A stretch of 64,000 bases of DNA, from positions 2,294,001 through 2,358,000 of the forward strand of contig OZ244043.1 of NCBI GenBank assembly GCA_965215215.1, given 5' to 3'. The DNA comes from CALDTK01 sp965215215. Its GTDB lineage: Bacteria > Bacteroidota > Bacteroidia > Chitinophagales > Saprospiraceae. Under the pieces are notes generated by a model. It was not told the origin of the DNA and ran no database searches. It saw nothing but the letters and a program-made list of their open reading frames with translations. Below, piece by piece: positions 1-9,204 of this stretch. The position numbers and the translations under genes are program-made. Within the stretch, counting starts at the first letter, position 1. The number at the start of each line of letters is the position of its first letter.

Positions 1-87
1 GACGAGGTCGGAAAGCTGCAGGTACACCGGCCGCTCGGCGGTCTTGTCGACGGAGTAGAAGATGTGCGTTGGGGTAGGGTGGACCAG
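1..87 (-). CDS. Possible 5' end of a gene leaving the window (GntR-like?)
   Basis: Read on the minus strand, bases 69 to 1 give an open frame containing IFYSVDKTAERPVYLQLSDL. The PVYLQL..L pattern resembles the first helix of GntR-type winged-helix regulators, but only about 23 residues are in the window. No ATG, GTG or TTG start lies in frame in the visible part, so the start is unknown. The family call is a guess from a very short stretch. Confidence 0.2.
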   Translation of the reverse strand, partial: MVHPTPTHIFYSVDKTAERPVYLQLSDLV

Positions 88-470
88 TAAGTAGATCGTA
101 ATCGGACCAGTAAGGTAGTCCGATCGGCGGCGAACTTTGTCGTATGAGCTACCAAGACGAGCGGAGTACGGTAAAACGAGTGCCCAGTCGGGGGGCCTAC
201 CCACTGCCGGCTTCGGTTGTATCGCTTGGGAAGTAGTCGCGCCGTCGTGATCCCCAACCCTGTTGCCAACACGACCACTTATAGATTGGATCCGCGCGCG
301 GGTGAAGTCCGGACGCACTTTAGAGGGATCGACGCGGCTACGGTGTCCGCAACGGAATCTCCGGCGCCGCTTTCGGGCGTCCGGTTGGGCGGTAGCTCCA
401 GCCCGGGAGCGTCGGTCACGACCGGTGGGGGAGCGAAATCCCACCACGGATAATCAATACCTTCAGCAAC
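88..470. other. Intergenic region upstream of the sensor kinase
   Basis: No convincing gene. The 10-mer GGACCAGTAA occurs twice in direct orientation (81-90 and 104-113), 23 bp apart, a spacing compatible with two sites on the same face of the helix, so this may be a regulatory region. Short open frames between 217 and 470 have no recognisable domain. Confidence 0.4.
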
Positions 471-2489
471 ATGCGGCGTCGCCTCCACATCGTCCTGGGC
501 CTCTGGCTCCTCGGTGCGGGCGGCGGGGCGGCCCACGCGGCGGCGCAGCCGGGGACGGGTCCGCAGGTTACCGAGCTTCAGCTTGCGGATCCGGGACTCA
601 TCCGGCAGGCGATCTACCACCGCGAGATCCTCGAGGACCCAAACTGTGGGCAAACCCTCGGTACGGCCCTGGCCTCCACTTGGCAGCCCACCCGATCGAA
701 CCAGTGGCCCGATGCGCTCAACGGCTGCCACTGGTTACGCGAGCGGGTGTGGCTAGCGGGCGCTCCGCGCGACCTCGTCGTCGGGACGGGCTACCACAGT
801 TTCTCGGACCTGTACGTCCTGCTGGGCGACTCCCTCGTAGCGCACTACGCCATGGGCAACGAGCTGCCCCTATCCGAGCGGGCTAACCCCTCGATCTGGG
901 TGAGTGCGTACCGCAACACCGCACCGCTTGCGCTAGATCCCGATAGCGTTTACATGCTCGTATACCGGGCACGCAATCCCTACGGCGCAAACATCTTCGG
1001 AAAGAACGCCCCGCTCCGGCTCTCGTTTTACGGTGGATCCGCGCTCGCCGAAGCGGGTGAGTTTCACCAGAAAGCGAGCTACGCGCTCGCGGGCAGCCTG
1101 CTGATGTTGCTGCTCTACCACGTACTGCAACTCTTCGTGTACCGCTCGGGTATCAACGCGGTTTTCTGCGGGCTGCTGGCCAGTCTGCTCGTCTACATCT
1201 CGTACGAGAACTTCCTGTTTCACGACCTCTTCCGGGGGGAGGTGTTTCGGGAGAGCGTACTGATCGTTTCCGGAGAGCTGTGTCACGTACTGCTCTTCTT
1301 ACTTACGCGCGTGATCTTCGCCGAGAAGGCACCGGGAACCAAAGCCATCCTCTTGCTCGACGTGCTGATGGGGGCTAAGTTCCTCGAAATGGTCCTGTGG
1401 TTCGGGCTCTTTCAGGCGCGCTACGCCGGCTACGAGCAGCTTACTCCCTGGCTCACGCTGATGCCGGATGTGTTTCGGCTCTCGACGATTACGTGCTTGC
1501 TCGTCTACTTCGGCACCGTAGCCTGGTTGGCCTTCCGTATCCGCGGTTGGGCCACGCGCGCGATCTTGATCGGCAACGCCGCGCTCACGCTCTCGGTGAT
1601 CGTGTACGTCGTGCAGGCCTTTTTGCACGATTGGGCCGACTACGCGGTGGTGCAGCTCTTCATGCGCTTGGTGGATCCCCTGCTCAACTACTGCGTCGAG
1701 ATTGGGATCGTGCTGATGAGCCTGTGCTTCTCGCTGTCGGTGGCGATCCTCACCAAAGAGAGGGAGCGCAGCATCGAGCAGCGCTACGTGCGGCAACTGG
1801 CCGATACCGAGATGAGCGCGCTACGCGCGCAGATGAACCCACACTTCCTGTTCAACGGCCTCAACTCGATCAAGCGCTTCGTGATTCAAAACGAACCGGC
1901 CGAGGCGGGGGTGTACCTCAGCAAGTTTGCCGGACTGATTCGCCTCGTACTCGAGAACAGCAAGTCGAGCTTGATCCCGCTCGAGCGCGAGCTGGAGACG
2001 CTCAACCTCTACATGGAAATGGAGCGACTCCGCTTCGAGACGCAGTTTACCTACGCCATCACCGTCGCCGAGGGGATCGCGCCGAAGGAGGTGGACGTAC
2101 CGCCGACCCTGCTGCAACCCTACGTCGAGAACGCCATCTGGCACGGGTTGCTGCACCGTCCGCTCCCGGGGGGACACGTCGGGGTGCGCATCGAGGCCGA
2201 TGGGTCGCAGGGTTACCGGTTCGTCGTCGAAGACAACGGCGTGGGGCGCGCCGCGGCCGCGGAGATGAGGAGTCGCTCGGCCACCACGCGCAAGAGCCTC
2301 GGACTCAAGATTACCGCCGACCGACTGCGCCTCCTCCACGAGCGCTACGGCCTGAACACCTCGGTGTCGATTGAGGACCTTTTCGAGGGCGGCGCGGCCG
2401 CGGGTACGCGGGTCACGATCACCCTCCAGAAGATCGTACGCGACAGCCCCGTACGACTGCGGGGCGCTACCTACTCCTCCCAGACCTAG
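471..2489 (+). CDS. LytS-type sensor histidine kinase with 7TM-DISM sensor
   Basis: A 672-residue membrane sensor kinase. An N-terminal signal segment (residues 1-26) is followed by a periplasmic domain of the 7TMR-DISMED2 type (about 35-195), a block of about seven hydrophobic helices (about 200-420) typical of 7TM-DISM sensors, then the LytS-type kinase domain: phospho-acceptor motif QMNPHFLFNGLNSI near residue 460, an N-box with PPTLLQPYVENAIWHGL and a G-box DNGVGR. Such kinases sense an extracellular ligand and phosphorylate a LytTR response regulator. The partner begins 5 bp downstream, so the two form an operon. The ATG at 471 gives a proper signal peptide. The ligand cannot be inferred. 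Confidence 0.9.
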   Translation: MRRRLHIVLGLWLLGAGGGAAHAAAQPGTGPQVTELQLADPGLIRQAIYHREILEDPNCGQTLGTALASTWQPTRSNQWPDALNGCHWLRERVWLAGAPRDLVVGTGYHSFSDLYVLLGDSLVAHYAMGNELPLSERANPSIWVSAYRNTAPLALDPDSVYMLVYRARNPYGANIFGKNAPLRLSFYGGSALAEAGEFHQKASYALAGSLLMLLLYHVLQLFVYRSGINAVFCGLLASLLVYISYENFLFHDLFRGEVFRESVLIVSGELCHVLLFLLTRVIFAEKAPGTKAILLLDVLMGAKFLEMVLWFGLFQARYAGYEQLTPWLTLMPDVFRLSTITCLLVYFGTVAWLAFRIRGWATRAILIGNAALTLSVIVYVVQAFLHDWADYAVVQLFMRLVDPLLNYCVEIGIVLMSLCFSLSVAILTKERERSIEQRYVRQLADTEMSALRAQMNPHFLFNGLNSIKRFVIQNEPAEAGVYLSKFAGLIRLVLENSKSSLIPLERELETLNLYMEMERLRFETQFTYAITVAEGIAPKEVDVPPTLLQPYVENAIWHGLLHRPLPGGHVGVRIEADGSQGYRFVVEDNGVGRAAAAEMRSRSATTRKSLGLKITADRLRLLHERYGLNTSVSIEDLFEGGAAAGTRVTITLQKIVRDSPVRLRGATYSSQT

Positions 2490-2494
2490 AACCC

Positions 2495-3259
2495 ATGAGC
2501 ACCTCACCGACCCTACGGGCCGTCATCGTCGACGACGAAAAACACTGCATCGACACCCTTACCTGGGAGCTGAACACCTTCTGTCCGGAAGTCGAGATCC
2601 TGGCGAGTTTTGGCGAAAGCCTTCTGGCTCTCGAGGCGCTGCCGGGACTGCGTCCCGACGTACTCTTCCTCGACATCGAGATGCCGAAGCTCAACGGGTT
2701 CCAGCTGCTCAACCAGCTCGACGGCCTGCGCGGTCACATCATCTTCACCACCGCCTACTCCGAGTACGCCGTGCAGGCCTTCCACTACAACGCCGTCGAC
2801 TACCTTCTCAAGCCGATCGATACCGACCGGCTCAAGCAGGCACTCGCGAAGGTATCGGTGGGTGCAGCGGTGGCGCGACCGCCCGGAGCGCTGCGGCTGC
2901 TCTACGACACGATCGACGAGCTGCGCCGCGACGTGTTGCCGACGCGGCTCTCGCTGCCGACGGCCGACGGCTACGAGTTGCTAAAGATCCGCGACATCAT
3001 CCGTTGCCAGAGCGATGGATGCTACACGGACTTGTACCTCAAGGGCGGGCGCAAGTTTACCGTCTCGCGTAACCTCAAGCAGCTCGAACGCGCGCTCGAA
3101 GCCCACTCCTTCCGGCGGGTGCACCATTCGCACCTGGTCAATTTCAAGTACATCACCCGCTTTTCGCGGCAGGATGGGGGCATCCTCGAGATGAGCGACG
3201 GAAGTGAGGTCCTGGTGAGTCGGAGCCGGCGCGAAGCGCTGCTCTCACTTTTGCGGTAG
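2495..3259 (+). CDS. LytTR-family response regulator
   Basis: 254 residues, cytoplasmic. The N-terminal receiver domain (about 8-125) has the acidic pair VDDE, the phospho-acceptor aspartate in DVLFLDIEMP, the Thr/Ala signature FTTAYSEYA and the lysine of LLKPID. The C-terminal LytTR DNA-binding domain (about 150-254) has the usual run from KIRDIIRCQSDGCYT to FRRVHHSHLVN. Cognate regulator of the kinase just upstream. One copy of the dispersed TTTT-hairpin motif lies inside the gene (2605-2621, encoding SFGESL). Confidence 0.92.
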   Translation: MSTSPTLRAVIVDDEKHCIDTLTWELNTFCPEVEILASFGESLLALEALPGLRPDVLFLDIEMPKLNGFQLLNQLDGLRGHIIFTTAYSEYAVQAFHYNAVDYLLKPIDTDRLKQALAKVSVGAAVARPPGALRLLYDTIDELRRDVLPTRLSLPTADGYELLKIRDIIRCQSDGCYTDLYLKGGRKFTVSRNLKQLERALEAHSFRRVHHSHLVNFKYITRFSRQDGGILEMSDGSEVLVSRSRREALLSLLR

Positions 3260-3290
3260 GCGCTGTTGTGCAGTGTCAAAGCCGAATCCT

Positions 3291-4208
3291 ATGAGCCCGC
3301 TTCCGCAAAACTTACAACGAGCGCTAAGCCAGAGGTTTGGGGACTTATCTCAAATACGGGCCGTGGGCGGAGGAGATACTTCGGCCGCGGTAAGTGTGTC
3401 GACGCGGCGGGCGGGACGCCTGTTCGTGAAGTACGGTGCGGCCCCCGCCGGACTGACGTACGCCGCCGAAGCGGACGGGCTCACGGCGCTCCGTGAAGCG
3501 GCAGCCTCCGCGGGGGTAGCCGACCGGATCCTCGTCCCCGAACCGCTCGCCGTTGCGGCTCCGACCGCGGATGCCCCCGGCTACCTCGTGCTGCCCTGGC
3601 TGGAGCGCGGCGGGGCGAGTGAGGAGGGCTGGCCGAGTTTTGGCGAAAGCCTCGCGGCCTTGCACCGCCACGGCAGCGAATTGGGTGCGGTGTCGACGCG
3701 CGGCCGCTACGGGTGGTCCCGCGACAACTACCTCGGCCCGGAGACGCAGGCGAATAAGTACGCCGATAACTGGGTCGACTTCTACCGCGAGCGGCGGCTC
3801 GGCGCCATGGCGGATCGGATGCGCGCGCGGGGGCGGTGGCTGGGGAAATGGGACGGGCCGTTGGCGGCACTCCTGCGCGGGCTCGATGCCCGGCTACCCG
3901 CCGACCCACCGCCCGCCCCGCTGCACGGCGACCTCTGGGGCGGGAACGCCGTGGCACTCGCGAACGGACGATTCGCGCTGATCGACCCGGCCGCGTACAC
4001 CGGGCACCACGAGGTAGACCTCGCGCTGACGGAGCTCTTCGGCGGCTTTCCTCCGGCTTTTTACCGAGGCTATTATGCCGTGACGCCGGAGGCGCCGGAC
4101 TATGCCGTGCGGCGCGACCTATACCAGCTCTACTACCTCCTTGTGCACCTGGGTATTTCGATGAGTTACGGTGCGCGCGTCGAGTCGGTACTGAGGCGCT
4201 ACGGTTAG
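3291..4208 (+). CDS. Fructosamine kinase family protein
   Basis: 305 residues from the ATG at 3291; an in-frame GTG 18 bp earlier is less likely. The C-terminal half carries the kinase-fold motifs of the fructosamine-3-kinase/aminoglycoside phosphotransferase superfamily: LHGDLWGGN (catalytic Asp and metal-binding Asn), then LIDPAAYTGHHEVDLALTELFGGF, which is diagnostic for the fructosamine kinase family. Members phosphorylate ketoamines on glycated proteins or small molecules, which then decompose. Two copies of the dispersed motif fall in the gene (3299-3311 minus, 3635-3651 plus). Substrate unknown. Confidence 0.88.
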   Translation: MSPLPQNLQRALSQRFGDLSQIRAVGGGDTSAAVSVSTRRAGRLFVKYGAAPAGLTYAAEADGLTALREAAASAGVADRILVPEPLAVAAPTADAPGYLVLPWLERGGASEEGWPSFGESLAALHRHGSELGAVSTRGRYGWSRDNYLGPETQANKYADNWVDFYRERRLGAMADRMRARGRWLGKWDGPLAALLRGLDARLPADPPPAPLHGDLWGGNAVALANGRFALIDPAAYTGHHEVDLALTELFGGFPPAFYRGYYAVTPEAPDYAVRRDLYQLYYLLVHLGISMSYGARVESVLRRYG

Positions 4209-4233
4209 CTACGACGCTACGGGTAGCTCCATG

Positions 4234-4706
4234 TCAAGCCAAATACTCATCCAACCGGGCTGCCGTAGTTGCCTGAATCTTGGACCGCATGAAGCCGGAC
4301 CAGCCGAGGAGGGTCCCGGACATACCTAAAGCCTGGCTCGTCCAGCGCCAGAGGTTGAAGTCGTCGTTGTGCTCGACGATCTTGCCGTCGGCGAATAGGA
4401 AGGCGGAGGTAACCTCGTTGACGACCGGTCGCTGCTGCGGGCCATAATTGTACTTAGCGGTCCACTTGGCTCCCCCGCGCTCGCCGTCGACCGTGAGGTC
4501 GTAGTAGTGCACGTCCGCCCGGGCCGTTGGACTGGCGAGTAGCATGTGCCACATTGCCTTGGCCCGCTCCCCGTGCAGTTTCCCGAAGGCTGGATCTTCG
4601 AAGGTTACGCTGTCGGCGTAGCAATCCGTCATCCCCGAGCCGTCATCCCCGAGGCGTCACCGGCGGCGAACGATCCGTAGAACTTTTCGAGGAGAGCGAG
4701 GCTCAT
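4234..4706 (-). pseudogene. SnoaL-like/NTF2-fold protein, frameshifted by a 14-bp duplication
   Basis: The frame 4632 to 4234 encodes 132 residues of a nuclear-transport-factor-2/SnoaL-like protein (CYADSVTFEDPAFG, then WTAKYNYG, then FLFADGKIVEHNDDFNLW). It lacks the first helix of the fold. That helix is present upstream in another frame: from the ATG at 4706 the sequence reads MSLALLEKFYGSFAAGDASGM and then runs into a stop. The break is an exact tandem duplication of 14 bp (4626-4653). Removing one copy restores a continuous 152-residue protein. Either this is an inactivated or phase-variable gene or an assembly artefact. A shorter protein could start at an ATG inside the repeat. Function of the family member is unknown. 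Confidence 0.8.
4626..4653. repeat. Perfect 14-bp tandem duplication inside a gene
   Basis: CCGTCATCCCCGAG occurs twice back to back (4626-4639 and 4640-4653). Since 14 is not a multiple of three, the extra copy shifts the frame of the SnoaL-like gene on the minus strand. Confidence 0.95.
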
Positions 4707-4819
4707 GCTAGGCAATATAGGCTAAGGTGTTCTAAGCGGTCGTGCGACGCTCAATCTAGGGCCTCTCTGGAGGGAGTTTGGGTGAGCGGTCGGAGGACGA
4801 GAAAGCCTGCTCGGGAACC

Positions 4820-5284
4820 CTAGCGATTCCCCACTAGGCGCGCATCAAAGTCTAGCGGCTCGCTACTCACGACTTCGATGTCTGCGAAGTGAGGATACAG
4901 TGGATTTAGCACCACGTTCCACTCGGAGGGAAGAATGGTTGAGGGAACGCGGAGGCCGCCAACGCCCGCCTCGAATCGCTCGTTTCCCAGTAGCTGTGTC
5001 GCGGGATCGCGTGCGGGATCACGCCAGGTTTTGGGTAGCTTATCGATGGTGTGCGTCTCCAACGGGAAGTCTTCCGGGAGTTTTAGCGAAAGCACGAATC
5101 CATCCTCTTCGGCGATGTGCGGTCGCCGAGCTTGCGCGATAATCTCGAGTAAGGCCAGCGAGAGGTGCTCGGAGGTGTAGAGAGCAAAAACTCCGGTGTT
5201 GTTCCACCGGCCGCCGTGGAGATAGGCCCCTCGACCGCTTAAATCTTCGCGGTACTTGCTTTTTGCGACACGGTACAGGATCAT
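4820..5284 (-). CDS. RES-domain toxin
   Basis: 154 residues. The N-terminus (YRVAKSKYREDLSGRGAYLHGGRWNNTG) carries the conserved Arg, Gly-Gly-Arg-Trp and following Glu (LALLEII) expected of RES-domain proteins, which deplete NAD+ in the ParT/MbcT/Res toxin families. It starts at the ATG at 5284, overlapping the antitoxin stop in a TGA/ATG junction, so the pair is translationally coupled with the antitoxin first. A dispersed-motif copy lies at 5078-5093. Toxicity is inferred from family and context. Confidence 0.88.
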   Translation of the reverse strand: MILYRVAKSKYREDLSGRGAYLHGGRWNNTGVFALYTSEHLSLALLEIIAQARRPHIAEEDGFVLSLKLPEDFPLETHTIDKLPKTWRDPARDPATQLLGNERFEAGVGGLRVPSTILPSEWNVVLNPLYPHFADIEVVSSEPLDFDARLVGNR

Positions 5285-5700
5285 CCGTACACGCCGTGCT
5301 CGATGCGGCCGAGGATATCTCGCACGAGTCCGCGGCCGTACGCGTCGCTCATGAAACTAGCCGGCGACTTACCGCCAAGCGACGGCTGCTCGTCCTGCAT
5401 CCATTCCGTGACGTAAGTCGGGTTGCCGAGTACAGCGTGCGCGTACCGTAGCAAGCGCACCGTTTCTATGAGATCGGCCGAGTCTCGCTGATCCAACCGC
5501 CCACCATTTTTGATCCGTGCTCTGATCGTTCTCGCGTCTCGGTGAATGAGACGCGGGAGGTCTTCAGGCCCGAGTGCAACGGATTCGAGTAATCTCCCGG
5601 CTTCAGCCAGCGTCAGCCCTTCAGCAATCTTTTCGTGGATCCGAAGAGCCCGTACGTCGTCGTGCGCATCCGGCTGAACTAAGGATTGAAGAGTAGCCAT
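5281..5700 (-). CDS. Xre/MbcA/ParS-type antitoxin of the RES toxin
   Basis: 139 residues, all-helical. The central part (about 30-95) is a Xre-like DNA-binding fold with EGLTLAEAGRLLESVAL followed by the RTIRARI recognition region. The C-terminal part (LLRYAHAVLGNP to SPASFMSDAYGRGLVRDILGRIEHGVYG) is the antitoxin-specific domain (DUF2384/MbcA_C) whose tail plugs the toxin active site. First gene of a two-gene operon with the RES toxin; it should repress its own promoter through the palindromes just upstream. Confidence 0.88.
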   Translation of the reverse strand: MATLQSLVQPDAHDDVRALRIHEKIAEGLTLAEAGRLLESVALGPEDLPRLIHRDARTIRARIKNGGRLDQRDSADLIETVRLLRYAHAVLGNPTYVTEWMQDEQPSLGGKSPASFMSDAYGRGLVRDILGRIEHGVYG

Positions 5701-5701
5701 T

Positions 5702-5740
5702 ATTGCAATTTGTACCTAAGGTAAGGACATTTTGCAAATC
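5702..5740 (-). promoter_or_regulatory. Probable operator/promoter of the RES-Xre pair
   Basis: Directly upstream of the antitoxin start are a perfect palindrome TACCTAAGGTA (5713-5723) flanked by TTGCAA-type palindromes (near 5703 and 5731). Read on the minus strand, TTTGC followed about 19 bp later by TACAAATTG loosely resembles the Bacteroidota -33/-7 promoter. Autoregulation by the antitoxin is inferred from position. Confidence 0.4.
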
Positions 5741-5750
5741 ATGCTTACCT

Positions 5751-7928
5751 CTATTCCAGAACCCCAGCAAACCCCCCAGCCTTAACCATCCGCACCGTCA
5801 GGGAATCCGTCCTCGAAACGGTACGCGTCTCGATCGCCACGTCCGTCTTGTTCGTCCGGTAGTGCGCCGCATCCCCATCCCGGTACAGCGTCAACGCGTA
5901 GTCGCGTCCGGCCGGCAGGAAGTCGAGCGCGATCGTCACGGTCCGAGCGGTGTCCCCCGTCACGCCCCCCACGAAGTAGCGATCCGCCCCCCGCTCCTGG
6001 CGCGCGAGCACCGCGAACTCCCCGAGCTCCCCGTCGATCGGGATCGTCCGCTCCCAGTCCGTGGCGAGCGTCCGGATGAAGGCCATCGCCGGGTGGTACC
6101 CCGTCGAGTCCGCCCCGATCCGGTAGTTCTCCGGGATATCGGCCACCATCTGGATCGGCGCGTAGATGAGCACGTAGATGCCGAGCTGCTGCGCGATCGT
6201 CGAGAGCACCTCGTCGTCGTCGCTCTTGAAGCCCGTCATCTCGAGATTGAAGATCCCCGGGGTGTAGTCGAACGGTCCGGAGAGGCAACGCGTGTACACC
6301 AGCGAGGGCACGTGCGAGGGCTGGTTTACCGCGCTGGTATCGCCGAAGGCATTGTACTCCTGCCCGCGGGCGCCCTCGCGACTGATCGCGTTCGGGAGGG
6401 TACGCCGCTCACCGGTGGCTTTGATCGGCTCGTGCGCATTAACGGCCACCTCGTAGGTGAGCGCCTTCTCGAGCGTTTTGCGGTAGTGATTCACCATGTA
6501 CTGCCCGTGGTGGTACTCGCCTTCCGGCAGGATATTCCCCACGTAGCCGCTCTTCACGATGTGCAGGCCCAGCTCACGCATGAGCGCGAAAGCCGTATCC
6601 TGTTGCTTCTCGTACTGCGGCACCGAGGCCGAGGTCTCGTGGTGCATCACGATGTCCACGCCCTTCGATTTGCCGTAGGCCACTACCTCGCGGAGGTCGT
6701 AGTCGGGGTAGGGGGTCACGAAGTCGAACACCTCCTCGCGCTTCACCGGGTCCGTCCAAACCTCCCAGCCGGTGTTCCAACCCTCCACGAGGAGTCCGCC
6801 GATGTTGTTGTCGGCGCAAAAGTCGATGTAGCGCTTCACGTTGGCGGTGTTGGCCGCGTGGCGGGAGCCCCCGGGAGCGTCGGGGGCGTCGACCAGGTCG
6901 CCACCCCCCGAGGCGGTCTGCGAGCTGGCCAGGTCCCAAGTCCCCTGACCGAGGAACATCGCCCACCACACCCCGGCGTAGGTCTGCGGCGTAAACCACG
7001 GCAGGCTATCGAGCCCGCTGTCGGGATTTAGGTTGAGGATCAGGTGATTGTCGAGCAGGTCGATCGCGCGGTTCTCGACCAGCACCACGCGCCACGGACT
7101 CGTGAACGGCAGGGCGCGCACGGCCTTCGCCTCGCGGCGGCGGGTACCGACGAGGATGCTCTCGAAACCGTCGTCCGTGAGCCCGAGCGTCATCTCCGGA
7201 TAATCGACGAGCGCGGCCTCGTGGATGCTGAGGTGCGTGCCGCCGTCGAGGCGCATGCTCGCCGGCGTCATGATCGCGTTGTTCGGGACGTTACGCCCGA
7301 TCATCTCCCGCGCGTTGTCGTACTTGGCCGCGTCGATGGCGCTGCGCTTGGTGAGCTCGAGTCGGTTCTCGTAGCTGTTCCAGTCGCCCGGCCCCCAGTT
7401 CACCGTCGGGTCGCCGCTCACGCGAAAACCGCTGTGCTCCTCCAGGACGCGCAGGCTATCGCGCCCGTCCATCTCCGGGAACTCGTAGCGGAACCCGAGT
7501 CCGTCGTCGAAGAGCCTGGCCCGCACGGTAAACTTCGCGCCCGAAGCCGGGTGGGAGATCCGCACCTCGTTTTCCCGGAAGGGGGCATCGACCTTCGCGG
7601 TTTCCCCCCAGAGGAGGTCGTAGGTTTCGCGGCCCGAGCCGCTCGACGCCTCCTCGAGCACGAACCCGCCCCGCAGCTCGCCGAGCTCGCTCTCGCTAAA
7701 GCCGAGGGCGGAGGGCGAGATCAGCGGCTCCCCGTTCTGCGCGAGCGCGTACGTGAGCGAACTGTCCGCCCCGAGGGCGAAGGTGAGGGTGAGGGTGCCG
7801 TCGGGACTGTCGATTTGTAAATCCTCCGGGCGCGTGCTCGTGGGCGCTTCCGCAAAACTCGTCAAACCCAGCCCGAGGCCGAGGCTCGCGAGCGCCGAGG
7901 ATCCGAGCACTAAACGGGACATCTTCAT
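5751..7928 (-). CDS. GH97 family glycoside hydrolase
   Basis: About 725 residues from the ATG at 7928, which opens a clean signal peptide (MKMSRLVLGSSALASLGLGL); upstream in-frame starts would spoil it. Domain order is that of GH97: an N-terminal beta-sandwich (about 35-290), a catalytic TIM barrel (about 300-600) with GGLLVEGWNTGWE, DIVMHHETSAS, VNAHEPIKATG and the conserved REGARGQEYNA segment, and a C-terminal beta domain. GH97 enzymes are alpha-glucosidases or alpha-galactosidases, calcium dependent, usually periplasmic. No SusC/SusD pair is adjacent, so this is not a classical polysaccharide-utilisation locus. Motif copies at 7689-7701 and 7846-7858. Confidence 0.9.
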   Translation of the reverse strand: MKMSRLVLGSSALASLGLGLGLTSFAEAPTSTRPEDLQIDSPDGTLTLTFALGADSSLTYALAQNGEPLISPSALGFSESELGELRGGFVLEEASSGSGRETYDLLWGETAKVDAPFRENEVRISHPASGAKFTVRARLFDDGLGFRYEFPEMDGRDSLRVLEEHSGFRVSGDPTVNWGPGDWNSYENRLELTKRSAIDAAKYDNAREMIGRNVPNNAIMTPASMRLDGGTHLSIHEAALVDYPEMTLGLTDDGFESILVGTRRREAKAVRALPFTSPWRVVLVENRAIDLLDNHLILNLNPDSGLDSLPWFTPQTYAGVWWAMFLGQGTWDLASSQTASGGGDLVDAPDAPGGSRHAANTANVKRYIDFCADNNIGGLLVEGWNTGWEVWTDPVKREEVFDFVTPYPDYDLREVVAYGKSKGVDIVMHHETSASVPQYEKQQDTAFALMRELGLHIVKSGYVGNILPEGEYHHGQYMVNHYRKTLEKALTYEVAVNAHEPIKATGERRTLPNAISREGARGQEYNAFGDTSAVNQPSHVPSLVYTRCLSGPFDYTPGIFNLEMTGFKSDDDEVLSTIAQQLGIYVLIYAPIQMVADIPENYRIGADSTGYHPAMAFIRTLATDWERTIPIDGELGEFAVLARQERGADRYFVGGVTGDTARTVTIALDFLPAGRDYALTLYRDGDAAHYRTNKTDVAIETRTVSRTDSLTVRMVKAGGFAGVLE

Positions 7929-8046
7929 GGTTCCAAACTTACCCAGATCCTTCACTTCGCCTAGCGCGTTACCGCCACCTTAACGGATCGCGCGTCAAGC
8001 GCTGAAACGAAGCCCCGCTACGCAGTTCATTCTCGACCGACCCACC

Positions 8047-9174
8047 ATGCCGTTTTGGCCCCGACCCCTCGTTGTCCTCTTTACGCTCTGCTGCCTGGCG
8101 GCGTCCTGCGAGCGGGCGGGTACCGCTACCGCGGGCGAGACGGTCGGCGCCGGGGGGGAGGGCGCGATCGAACCGCTGCCTGGGCTGGACACGATGACGA
8201 AGCGGCGGGGGATGACTTTCGCGCACGAGGGCTACACCGGCGATAATGGCTACGGCGGGAGCACCGTACCTGCCTCGCTCGATAGCCTTCAGCGAATCGG
8301 CGTTAACGCCATCGCGATCGTGCCGTACACCGCTACGGAAAGTCCGCAGACTCCGCACCCTTTCCGCATCATGAACATGCGCGGCGGCGAGACGGACTCG
8401 GCCGTGGCGGCCACGATTCGGGAGGCTCACGCCCGTAGCCTAGCCGTACTCCTGAAGCCGCAAATCTGGGTGCGCGGCCCGGAGTGGACGGGTGACATCG
8501 GCTTCGAGACGGACGCCGACTGGCGGGCCTTTTTTGGGCACTACGGCGACTGGATCCTGCACTACGCCGAGATCGCCGAGCGGGAGCACGCGGATGCCCT
8601 CTGCCTCGGCACCGAGCTGGTGCGCACCACCCTCGAGCGGCCGGCCGACTGGGAGGCGCTCATCGACCGGGTGCGGGCGGTGTACTCGGGTAAGCTCACG
8701 TACGCGGCCAACTGGGGCGCTGAGTTCGAGCAACTCGCGTTTTGGCGCAAGCTGGATGCGGTCGGACTGAACGCCTACTACCCGCTGGCTGCGTCCGAGC
8801 AGCCGAGCGACGCCCAATTGCTGGCCGGTGCGCGGCGGTGGATGCGCGTGGCCGATTCGATCAGCGCGGCGGCCGAACGACCGCTCTGGCTCACGGAAGT
8901 CGGTTACCGCTCGGTGGCGGAAGCCTGGCGCAATCCGCACGCGGCCGCGGATGGGCGGAGTGCGGACGAGGCGTGCCAAGCCCGTTGCTACGCGGCCATG
9001 CTCGGCGCGGCGGGCGAGTCGCGGCGGCTCACCGGCATGTTCGTGTGGAAGTGGCCGAGCTACCTCGGGCACGAGGAGGGGGGCAGGCACGGGGGTGGGG
9101 TAGGGGCGGGCTTCTATCCCGGTGGCAAGCCGGCGGCGGTGGAGTTGGCGGCGTTTTACGAGGGTTGGGAGTAA
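8047..9174 (+). CDS. GH113-like glycoside hydrolase, lipoprotein
   Basis: 375 residues with a lipoprotein signal peptide ending in LAASC (Cys near residue 21). The rest is a TIM-barrel hydrolase similar to GH113 and related beta-mannanase-like proteins: KRRGMTFAHEGYTG at strand 1, LLKPQIWVR, LGTEL with the probable acid/base glutamate, LNAYYPLA, and LTEVGYRS with the probable nucleophile glutamate. Divergent in orientation from the GH97 gene with about 120 bp between starts, so the two may be controlled together. Substrate not determined. Confidence 0.8.
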   Translation: MPFWPRPLVVLFTLCCLAASCERAGTATAGETVGAGGEGAIEPLPGLDTMTKRRGMTFAHEGYTGDNGYGGSTVPASLDSLQRIGVNAIAIVPYTATESPQTPHPFRIMNMRGGETDSAVAATIREAHARSLAVLLKPQIWVRGPEWTGDIGFETDADWRAFFGHYGDWILHYAEIAEREHADALCLGTELVRTTLERPADWEALIDRVRAVYSGKLTYAANWGAEFEQLAFWRKLDAVGLNAYYPLAASEQPSDAQLLAGARRWMRVADSISAAAERPLWLTEVGYRSVAEAWRNPHAAADGRSADEACQARCYAAMLGAAGESRRLTGMFVWKWPSYLGHEEGGRHGGGVGAGFYPGGKPAAVELAAFYEGWE

Positions 9175-9204
9175 GACTCAAACGCTTTAACCTAATCCGG
9201 GGAG

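Noticed and set aside
263..886. Long open frame overlapping the sensor-kinase start
   Set aside because: Composition is Arg/Pro/Gly-rich shadow of the kinase gene in another frame; no domain.
4626..4653. CRISPR-like repeat
   Set aside because: Only two adjacent copies without spacers; a tandem duplication, not an array. No CRISPR array was seen anywhere in the window.
5703..7031. 442-residue plus-strand open frame
   Set aside because: Antisense shadow of the GH97 gene, full of His/Arg/Val as expected from a G+C-rich reverse strand.
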